Source: Zhengitettix transpicula | Lineage: Eukaryota; Arthropoda; Insecta; Orthoptera; Tetrigidae | Assembly (NCBI GenBank): GCA_037074705.1 | Contig: CM073590.1 | Coordinates: 179,629,246-179,693,245, forward strand | Length of the DNA: 64,000 nucleotides | Direction of reading: 5' to 3' | Shown here: piece after piece, positions 42,836 to 54,800 of the stretch | Numbering within the stretch: the stretch's first letter is position 1 | Layout of the letters: each line of letters opens with the position of its first letter | Translations under genes and position numbers: made by a program | The notes under the pieces: model-generated | The model's database searches: none | What the model was told of the DNA's origin: nothing | Seen by the model: the letters and a program-made list of their open reading frames with translations, nothing else

Positions 42836-45800
42836 AATAACCAATATTAAATTAATTAATATTTCCCCCTATAATGGTGCCAAATTGTTGTACACCAAAA
42901 TATTAAAGGGAAATATATCTCAGAGGTCGCCTACGGGCCTCCAATAAAAAAAAATAGGAGTTTATAAAATGAACACAAAACTATAGAACTTTTTATAATA
43001 GAAATCAAACAATTATTTACTATCCTTAACCAAAACCAAAGAAACACCTTGGACTGTCAAAATTGGTTCCCAAGCGGTCCAACACTCTTCAACGGATGTA
43101 CGTTAGTTCGTGGTTCGTTAATGATCACAACAAACTCACAATCCTACATTAAGCACCCTTCTCCACTTTGCTACAGCAAAGCTGCATTGCCCAGTGTCAC
43201 CATAGGAGGTGTGGAGATAGGATTTGTTGGCAGAGCTATCATAGATAGACGGCTTCACCCGAGATTACTATCTCTCGGGACCTTTTACCAACCTTGGACT
43301 GGCCTGAATCTCGAGTGAGATTCGCTATACCATAAAAAAATACAAGTTGTATCCACTACATGACAGAACTGCTTATGATCAGAATGACATCAGACCAAAA
43401 AAAACCAACGCCCTCAAACGACGGCGCACCTGGACGTCCAAATCGAACCAACTCGACCAAGCCTTCCAGACACACAAATACCAACAACCACGCGACTGTC
43501 CTACTGCCCACGGGCTAGCCTTCTCCACTACTGACTGATGTAAACAATATCGCCACCTGCTTGCGTGAGGTGCTCTCTGCTGCCGAGACACAATTTGACC
43601 CATCGTCAAACGTTCGTAAACGTGGGCGCTACGGAAATACATCGCCCGTACTGTCGAACTGACGACAGAAAAATCTTACATACAAAAACTCCTTAGTATT
43701 CGCTACAATATATGTATATATATATATATATATATATTGTAATGCCAATTAATTAGGACATTAATTGTTTAAGCATAAAATTCTAAATTGTTTGAGAAAT
43801 CTATTATTGCGGCAGGCGCTTCTATAGCGACAATGCAGCCCAGCTCTGTTCCTTTGTCGGAAGGTCCGAAAATGGCGTATGCGCGCTAAAATGCGAGATG
43901 ATAGTTCAGTTCGCGGAAAGACATCATCGAGGTATAACTGTTAGTTGGTGACGAGAATTCAACAGAGTTGGCGATCAGAATTTAAAAGAGTTGGTTGGTG
44001 CCTGGACATTTCTGAGGACAAAGTAAAACATTTACGAAAGCATAACGTCGAAACTTGTTAAGTAAAAGCAATTTTGTGTCCATAACCGGCCAGAAATAGT
44101 AAAATTTCAATCTGAGTCCAAAGCAGTAAAGACTGGCAAATCTACAAACCACGGAATTCACCTAATGCAAGCAGAATTCACCTAAGGCAAGCAGTCAACA
44201 GATAGCTGACAACAAAAAGGGAGGATCATCCGAGTTCCTGACATCCTATAAATTTTGGCTAGAATCAGTGTAAAATCTATGAGTCTTAGAATCAGTGTAA
44301 AATCCCGCAATTGTGTATTTCGAAAACGAAAGGTATGCTGGAACCAACTGGACAGATGTGAGTAACAAAATACAAAATTATTAATTATGTAAACGTAATT
44401 GAAAGATAGAAGTCAGATTTCGTTCTCCGTTTAAATTGTTAATTCGTTCTAATCTCTTTAGTTCTTAATTTCGTTCTCATTTTAAATTTCGTTCTAGTTT
44501 AATTGTCAAGTAAATTTATTTTCTTTTAATTGTGATTTGTTTGTTAATAAGATTTTTAAACATAATTAATGTGTCCATTATCAAACCCAGTGAAGACCCT
44601 AAGATTTAATATTTAAATTTGTAATTGTTTTGAGTTATTGCTACGAAATAAATAAATAATTTGTTGTAAAGTTCATTGATCTTTTCATTTAATAAAAAGC
44701 CATCCATTTGATAACATTTTGGCGCTTAACGTGAGGTAAACTCTTTAAAACTCTTTAAATTCATTGAAATAAAATAAATAAAGGATATTATTTTAATTAT
44801 TACAATATATTGTAATATTCATAAATGAGCTTTAATTAAATGAAATTTAATTCTCGTTGAAACTATTTATGTAATAGTTAACTGGAAGGCGTTATTTAAA
44901 TAAAATAAATAATTATTCACAAACAAAAGATTTATTTTGTGGCATTTTAGCGCGCATACGTCATTTTCGGACCTTCCGACAAAGGAACAGAGCTGGGCTA
45001 CATTGTTGCTATGTTCTGGAAACTCCGCCGCTACAAAGGATTTCTCAAACAATTTAAATTTTTATGTTCAAACAATTAATGTCCTAATTAATTGGCATTA
45101 CAATATATATATAAATATATATACATATATTGTAACGTAACTCGTCGGGTCGCGTGATGTTCGTTCCACAAGGTTCTGGGGTTGACTTGGGTGGTAGGGC
45201 ACGACGGACGACGCTCATTGGTAGAAAACAAAACGGAAAGTCTAAGAAACACATTTAAATTTAATCGCAATCAAACCAAAATAAAAAATACAACATAAAA
45301 ATTTCTCCGTTAATCCCGCACTTGGGCCAGGTTTCCACGTGGGCCGGTCAGGGCCTGTCTCATTCGTTGGTCCGGACAGCCACACGCAACTGCCGATGCG
45401 CCACCTGAAGTAAGGGCCGCCTCACCAGAGCCCGGGGCCCGTAAGCCTCTTAAGCGGTTAGAACTAGCTTGAGTCTGCGCGGGGGAGCCGGGCACACTTA
45501 CCTTGTCTTCAAAAATTCCACTCACATGGATCACGTCCTACATAATAGTAAGCTCGAAAGGAAAAAAAATTGTATCATTATCTCACATGAGGGAGCCTGG
45601 CCTTGAGCTGACGCACCGCGGACTCGACGATGGCGAGGACTTGTCCGGGGACGCTGGTGGCGCCGTAGTGCGAGGTGAGGACGAGCTCCGCGGCGGGAAC
45701 CCACAGCTGCCATGCGGACGTGCGGTCCTCGCAACGCACTGCGTGGTGCGGCGCCGCAGGGACAGCCAACACTCCCTGCACATACACATCAAATTCAATC

Positions 45801-48800
45801 AAATTTTATATTTGCAATGAATTCTGCACATTTGGGCGAACAGCCATCGGTTGATGAAAGAGCAGCGGAAACACATGAAATTAACTAAAAGAATCTCTGA
45901 GCACCAAACTTCCTTAAAAGCGGCCGATATGTACGCTTGCCTTAGTCTCCATAAATCATTAAGAAATATTTAATCCCCAGAAACGTGATGATCATCACAT
46001 GTCTCAAAGGATTATTAAACACATTTTTGGGGGTAACAGGTAGTTGGATGAAATCAAGCAGCTGTAGTTCTGGGCGATGACCATGAAATGGAAATTAATG
46101 GACTACGAAGACACTTTCCGATGCCAAATAAGGAACAATAAAATACTGTAGAGTGAGACAAAGAAACTATAATAAGTAATTCAGAAGTAAGTAAGTAAGG
46201 TATATAACATATATGCCTTTTATAGATTTTTTTACCAACAATTGTTTTTTAATGAAGTACTGTTGAAATGGACGCTCAGATTGGTCTTCTTACCGTCTGT
46301 GCCGCCTGCTGGTAGAGGAGACAGTCGAAGTGGCCCAAAGGTACGCGAGCAGGAAAGTCGCAGTCGGGAGGCCATCCTTGGAAGCCCACGGCCAGGACCA
46401 ATCTCACCTCCACGTCCTCCTGAGGAAGAGACAGGAAGCCGATCCGTAAACGCACTTCCGGCGCGCCCTGCACAATCGCGATGCGGAAATCCCGTGGGTC
46501 AGGGAAGCGGCTCTGGCTGCAGTCCTCTGGAACAAAACACATTGCCAGAAAATACGAGTTTCAATATAAATTAAATTTCTATATAACAGCGTCTATCGCG
46601 TAGCGGCAGAAACAGAATGAAGAGAAAATGAAAAATTATGATAATTGAAAATCAGCGTCATTTGTTACGTGCGTACAATTCTTTGGTAATATAGAATGAG
46701 ATTAAATTGTGCTAATATGGATTCGTACTTGTTAAAAACTTAATAATAACATTTAAATCACTAATTAGATGAATTGTAAATCAGTATCATATATAGTAAT
46801 GAACCGAAAGTACTGGCAGTGTAATTGTTGAGGCAATTATTTTAGAGTCAAAGGTTACATGAGGGTAATCCATGTGGTGGCAACTCCCCTTTAATAGCAT
46901 AGGAAGGGATTTGAAATTGGGATATGGAGAATACTAGACGAAGGTAGACAAGGGTTAACCCCCGGCTATGGTTTAAGGAACTTGCGAGAATGTTCTAGAT
47001 CCGGCAGCCGCGGGGTATTAAACACATAAATAGACGTAGTCAGATAAGAAGACCTGGGTCACGACGCATACTAAGCTGAATGTTGGTTTTCGACAGACAA
47101 GCCTCCAAATTGTTCGGTAGAGACTTCGTAAATTTTTAATTATTGTAATAAATTGCATCATTTTCAATATTTATTGCCCGATCTTCTGTTTTCTGAATAA
47201 ATTTAAAATTGCACACAATCTTACAGAAATCTTAAACTTCTGTATATTGCTGACCCACAATATACCAAAAGAAAGTCTCATTTTCTATGCTAAACGGTAA
47301 AAAATAATATTGTTCACATCAGCTGAATATTTCAAGCAAATATATTTATCTCGTTTCAGTGATTTTATTTATGAAATGCATAATAAATGTTAATTGTGTT
47401 GTAATCTTCAAGGCGTGTGTTTAGACCAGTCCTTCCCATAATAAAATAATATTAATTTTCTCAATATATAATTAAAATTAATAATCTTGAGATTAATTAA
47501 TAATGTTTAATTTAATAAAGCCAATACTGGATCCAATATTATTTTATTCCACAACGAAATTAGATCAGGAGTGCTTTCGACACTAGGTCATAATCATATG
47601 TAATGGTAAATAAGAATATATATTGTAATACTAATTAGAGACCATTAATGATTTTAATAATTGGATAGTTATAGTGGATTCTTAGCGGTACAAATTTTCA
47701 AAGGCAACAATCGATAGGCGAGCTTTGTTCGACCGCGAGCGTTTTTCTAAAACAGTCGGTCTGGTGTTGAAGTCGGGTGTGGAAGTCGGAAATTTAAAGG
47801 CGGACAACGAACAGCTTGGCACTCGTATAGATCTGGCAAAAAAGGTTACAAGTTTTAAAATTTGAGTATAAAGCTTTGGACAGTGAAATCCATCGTATAA
47901 CTGCAAGGAGTAACCTAATAAATAGCGCCACAATAAAATTTCTACAAGTACTGTGATCGTCGTCAATTCCACAGAGAGACAATTTTGTAACAATCTGTCC
48001 AACTAATATTCCGGAAGGAGTAGCAGATTCCAGTTCCCAGAGGAAAGACTCGAAAGTTACGACCGTGTTTTTGTTTAATCAAGTGTAAATTCAGTGATTT
48101 AATGGCCATTTAGTGTAAATTGTGAGGTGAGCCCTAGCCCAAGAGAGTTAAGCCTGGTACCAGCCAATGTGTTGTAAGTACAAACAAATTTAATCAAGTT
48201 TTGTAAACGATAATTAAAGGTAAAGTCGGCAGATTTCGCTTTGTTTGATTGTTGAACTTGTTAGATTATAAAAGAATTTGATTGTTAACGTAAATATAAA
48301 GGTTGTTTCTTTTCTTAGAAGACCCAGATAAATGACCCTGAGAAAAGAGTTGTTCAATCTATAAACATTGAAAAACGTTAAATGTAATTAATCTCATATA
48401 AAATATTGTAAATTTCAACTGAATAAAAGTAAATTGTCTTGTAAAGTTAAAAGAATATCGTAATTATTTTGCAATCCTTCACTATAAATAAAAAATAAAT
48501 ATAATTGTTTCATAAACGAACTATTGAGTTAAATTCATGGAAATAATCTTTGTTTAAATCAATTCATTTAATTAATAATCTTTTGTTATTCATTAAAATA
48601 TATATATACCAATTTACAAAACATAATATTTTTCTTTCACTCGTCTGGAATTGTAATTACCTGTAACAAATATACATATACAAAATATGACATTCAAACT
48701 CGTGATAGTATACTGTCTTATCATCTAGGTATATTAAATAATATTAATTATGTAACAGGTTTTTAAATGTGTCCTTAACAATTTAGCTCAACACAACAAG

Positions 48801-51800
48801 GAGGTATCAAACAAATTCATAACATTTTTATAAAGATTTAAAACATTGTTCATTACAAAAATTAACCACAAACTATACAACAATGGTAATTAAAAGAACA
48901 CAAAATATTACATTGTAAATTTAAATTATTGTAATAAATTTCGACAAAAATTTCAATACAGCAGTTGAGAAATAAAGAAGCTAACTCAAGTTTCATAAAA
49001 ATTTAAATGGCAACTCTACTAAACTAAATTAATCGGCGAAATTAAAATTGTGTAAGGAGTGGTGCTATACTCATTTGGAATCATTGATTGGATAATTCAG
49101 TTTACTATGTATTGACATTTTTACTAATTTCTCTGAGAAATTTCAATTATGCACTCTCCAGGAAACTATTTATATTAATATAATTTGGCATCCGCAATAA
49201 ATAATAAAAATTCATATATACTACGTAAATATATTATGGATAATTACATTTTAAACCAGCCCTTAAAATTAATTAAGTCAAACATATCACTGTAATATGT
49301 CCGTCATATCAATTCAATAACTTCAGAAATAAATATATATAGGTTGATATGTATAAATGTTGGACTCTATTGCAACGTAATACAATCTTGATGTACGCGT
49401 TTCTAAAGTTTTGCCTTCAGAAGACGTCCAATAAAACGAACTGGTTTATCTTACGAGTATTTAATTCTATTTTATAAATTGAGTATTTAATTTTCAATGT
49501 CGTTTGTTTAAGAATACTTAGTTTACAATGTAAAATAGAAATTATTCAGTCAATCATGAGTCTAAAGACGGGAAATAACTGACAATCGAATAGCTTCCTT
49601 TCTTATTTTAGGCCAACTCGGCCGAAAAGACCTGTTGCTACACAATAAAATGTACTTTGCTTAACCGAAAATTAGCGGACAGAAATGAGTCCTTGAGCAG
49701 TATATAAATAAATTTCTAATATTGATCAATTCCGAACAATATATTTCATGCTGCGCTCAAATAAATACTCATAAATCAATCGCGTATTTCCCTCCTCTAG
49801 AGATCATTTCTCCGAATAATTCTGTCTGAGTTGCAAGTATCACAGGAAAGGTAACTATTCGCGATATTGATTTTATATATTGCCGTATTATAATGGTTTC
49901 GTAATTTCACCAAAATTGAATAATGCTTTGAATTATAATTGAGAGGAGCAATTTCTTGTTCACATCTCCGTCACATAAAACCAATTTATAACGTTGAAAG
50001 CGTGTCCGTGTTTCCTTTTAACACAATATGTGATAACAGCTCCTAATTAAAGTCAAGTTTTAAAGAGGCTTCAGAAGAAAGGAGGCGACCTGTTGATACG
50101 CATTGTCTTGGCGGCTTTGTGGAAACCCTCGACACCTCACGCCGCGCCGACAGCCTCTCGTTATTGCCATCGTCAAACTTGGACCGATAAAACGAAGATT
50201 CCGTTACGTTACGACAAATCCTCACTGACAATTATTTGAATGATATATTTTAGTTTTCATTCTCACAAGTTTTTTTTTACATCGTCAATGAAGAAATATG
50301 AATATTCTCTACGTAGTTGCAGAGATTTCAATACAAATATAAACGATCCAGATTAATTTTTATTCAATTTTATTGATATATAAAATATCACAGACTGTTA
50401 TCAATGATCTTTAAATTGTTCCGATCCTAAGACCATTACCGATAGTAGATGTTTGTTCTGTGGATGATTAGGCAGTTTAAACTAGTACTTAACATGCACA
50501 ATAAAATAATACTAGGCCTCCATAATATCGAAGAATAATTTTTTTTAAAATAAATTCTACTGCACGTGGTATTAAACGAGGTTATTTAACTCAGTAGCTC
50601 ACTATCCTTCCTACAAATCGGTAAATCATTTAAGAAATGTTAATAAATATTGAAGTCTAAGAGACGTAGATCACGCATCCGTGTTATTAAACATTAGGCA
50701 ATTTTAGCGATAAAACACAGCGCTAATAAATATTATTATTTTATTTATATATAGGTAGATTAAATTAATAAATAAATACACACGAGCCAAATTTAAGTCA
50801 GAAAAAAGGAGAATTTATTAAATTAACAACGTTTCATCACATAATTTGCAGCCTCATCAGGTTCCAATTTTTAAAGAATTAATGGACAGGTAATTCTACG
50901 AATGTTTGGCCACGGCAGTCAACATAGAATGACCATCATTTTTTTTTTAAAAAAAATTGGAAAGTGTTGAGTTCACAATTTCTGCGTTATAATGTTGTTA
51001 ATTTAATAAATTCTCGTTTTTCTCTGACTTAAAATTTTCTGATGTGAATTTATTTATTTTTCTAATAAGTCAGAATACATATGTATATAAATATAATTAT
51101 GAAGAGTATAAGAAAGGGTTTCGTACGCCTGACCGGGAATTATGGCGTCGGTGACTTTGATGGGTCGTAAAACTCGGACAAGTCGGCGCCCGGTTGGAAT
51201 CTGGAGGGAATATCCATATTGCGGTGGTAAGTGAGGTGAATCCCTTCACCAAGAAAGGACAGATGATGATTAGAGACTGTTGGATACAGTTGAGTGAGTG
51301 AGAGGATTTTAACTTTGAAGTGAGATTTGCTTCAGGTGCCTAATGTTTGCATGTGAAATAGTTTTTGGCTTAGAAAACTTGCTTGGTAACATGACGTCCC
51401 AAGGGTTACTTCCAGTTACAATTTGTCAGGATTTGAGACACTGGAACGCGGAATCTGAAGATGATTACGATGATATTATTAAGGACGCGTGTCCTTTGCC
51501 GTTGTAGGGTCAGAGGCCCTCTTCACCATAGGATTTGTCTTTATTATTTTAATGTGGATAAGTGGATGGCGCAAACATGCGAGTTATTTAATATTAGGAT
51601 AGGTACATTTGAATTTAGGTTTCCGGCCAAATTTTGTAGGATAGGACTTTTGGAATGTTTTTTTAAGGATATGTGGCCGTAGGATACCTGGAGATGGGCA
51701 AGACGTTGGTGGATAGGGTGGAAATTTCGAAGGCGATGGTGTTGTCATAGGTTGATAAATGGATATAGGAAGTGAAGTGACAGACAGAAGCGAAGGATTC

Positions 51801-54800
51801 TTCTATCCAGGGCACTTAGAGATTAAAAATGACGTGATGGGAAGAGAGTAGAAACAATGTGGTTATCGTCTTTTACAGGGCGGATGAAGATTTTGTTTAT
51901 GGAGATAGGGGGTTTTATGATGACTGGATCCGATTCTGGATAGTAGGCATTTAATAAGGTTAAGTCATTGGGTGACGCGTTTTCGGAGTGTTTGGGCGTG
52001 TGAAAATAGGCTGAGAGTTTGGTTTCGGTGAATCACGAGCTAAGTGGCTGAGGGGGAGATTACTTGGTTCCAGAAAACTATACGGATGGGATTGTTCTCC
52101 TATATAGGAAACAGAATAGTTTCGGTGTCGGAATATTACAAGGGAGGTTTTGGTAGTGTTGGGTTTCACTCTTCACTTAGAGAGTCAATATTGTGCTAAA
52201 GCTGAGGAGAACGAGCTGGACATCGCTGGCGGCACGACCTGCACATTACGCCAAACGGTATTGTGAAATTTTAGATTTATCATATTTTCTAAACTGTGTC
52301 AAATTTGCCTCTACGCTGCCAATGATTCGGAGGTTGTGATAGCAGTAGTAAAAATTTTTGTTGTTGTTTTTGTTTCAATTATTTTAATTAATTCTGCTCT
52401 ATGAGAAGACCCTTAAGACCCTGAGGTTAAGGCACATGTTCTTTTTATATAGTTAGATGAAGTGTTAAATTTTTATTGTATTTTATTGTAAATTATAGTT
52501 TATATTAAGCCGGGATATTTTAATATGAAATGAAAATGAATACGTTCATAAAAGATAAATATAAAGTTAAATGTATTGTTTGTTTTATTTAAAATTAGTA
52601 GATGGTAAAACAAACTCCCAACAATGAAGGCACGTTACAGTAAAATTACGCGAGGTACTATTATGGTGTAGGCGGGATGAATTCATATTATTACCTAAAA
52701 TATATTTTTTCTTGGTCAATCAATAAGACTTCCTGTGTATACTGCAATCACATTGTTCGCGGGACAAAGTTCTGCTAGATAACTTGGAAATTTGGTAGGC
52801 AACTCACAAAATTGAGGTCCAAAATTGGTCGAAACCAAATAATATGGAAATACGGCAACTTAAGAGAAAATTATACGGGAAAGAAAGGCTGCACTATAAA
52901 AAATGGTTTGACTACATAAATTTGAATGGATATAAAATCCAATGACAATGGTGATATCATATTTTACAGGTGTTCCACACTATTATTTTCCTTTCCTCCT
53001 TACCCAGAACTAATTTCCTCTCTGTACCATTCTTAGTTCACATGTGACACCCCCAAATCAGACAGTGGAAATAACAAAACAATAAATTGTCTCCGTTGCA
53101 GAAATTGTAATCCATCAAGTAAGCAAATGCTTGTATTATAAGTTTAATCACAACATGGGATTTATGATAATAAAGTATTTTCTGAGGTTACATTGACGAT
53201 GTTGAATATTAATTCAAACAGCTCGATTCAGCCCCGCCAGGCGCCTTTCTTCATCACTTCTCATATAATAATAGCAATATATATTTTTTTCTTATCTTTT
53301 CTTGCATTGCTGAACCAGAGTTTCTATTTTCAGTCTCCCAACTCCCTTCCTTCATCTAGACTGTCACCTTCCACTTGAGCCTCTCCACCTATGGAAAGCC
53401 AGGACTGATGGGATTCCTTACCAGCGCCGTAGTAGAGCTGATGCTGAGGTGAGATGGCGAGGAGGCGCTGCAGAACGCCAACGTCCAGCAGCTTCCCCGG
53501 GCATCCGCAGAGTACGGACTCGTCCACCTCGTCGGGTCTGAGAGGCGGCGACGCTCTGGAGGCGGCCCGCGCCAGCAACTCCACGAACCTCTCCTGCACA
53601 CGATCCCTGCCGACCGTCATCACACTTAAGCGACGATTCTATACGAAGGACGGACATAGTCACCCAGTATTGTCCGGGTAAGTAATTATGAGCGAAAGTG
53701 TTTTCCATCAAAATACCTTCTTTGACGTGGGAAAGAGATCATCCAGAAACAAGTATAGTGGAGTGCTTGCAAATGGAACGGTTTTGTTGTGATGTCTTCA
53801 GAAAGTTTTAAATCACACTGGCAATACTCTTATTTGAAAAGAAGCAATTGTGTAATGAAATAATATAAACGCCGTTTCGTCATCTACCTTTCATTCATAT
53901 GAATTCCATCCGTTTGCCCGACAAACACTTCCCCGATGCACGTTTTCCCCTCAACAATATCCCTGCCTGGCAGGTCATTATCCCGATTAACATTTGCCCG
54001 ACGGGAAAAAATCCCGATTGATATATTACCGATAGGAAAAAATCCCGATTCATGTTTTCCTGACAGGTCATTTTCCCGAAAGGTGAGTTTTTACGAAATA
54101 AAGCCTAATATTAATATTGTAGAACACTTGATATGTTATTTATCTTATTATACGTGATTCAGTTATCCATCAATGCGTGGAATAATTTAAACCAAACTTG
54201 GTACACGTATCACTTAAGATTCGGGAACCAACGCCGTGGATTTAAAATAACTGTAAAACCTATGGGGGTGAAAATGGGTGGCATTATAAAAATACAAAAT
54301 ATGCAATAACCGCCTATATAGGCGTCGAATTAATAGTTCAGATTCATAATGACACTCGCTGCTTTTAGTGTCGATTTTCATCCCCCGACATGTATTAGGA
54401 CAGGTATGAGATAGGTTGAAAGGTGATGACAAAAATTGCGACAACAACCAAGATTAGTGTCGAATCTACTGTTTTGGAAGTCGCTGAGTTTAGTTATGGC
54501 ATCTCAGGAGCGTTGAGATAAAGTTTCAACCCTACGGATAACTAATCTCAGCGACTACCATAACACCGGTTTTGACACCAATATCAGGTGATATCAAACT
54601 ATTATAATCACTCCCTTCCACCCCGTCCGATTAGAAGGATCGGCTAATATGCGAATTGGCCATGAGAAGGTCTATCTAGAATCACAGTTGGCGTCCAACA
54701 TTTGTTTGTGCTCCTAGAATCATTGCGAATAAATTAGTCACATGGAATATTTGGAGAATAAATGTATTAAAAATTAGAAAACACGACAGGAAACAACCAA

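Noticed and set aside
45310..45534. 74-codon minus ORF as an extension of Mab-21 exon 5 or of the microexon
   Set aside because: It runs through a consensus GTAAGT donor into GC-rich sequence without family similarity, so it is better read as intron.
47682..48002. 106-codon minus ORF
   Set aside because: It lies inside the LTR-like unit at 47624 and has no domain.
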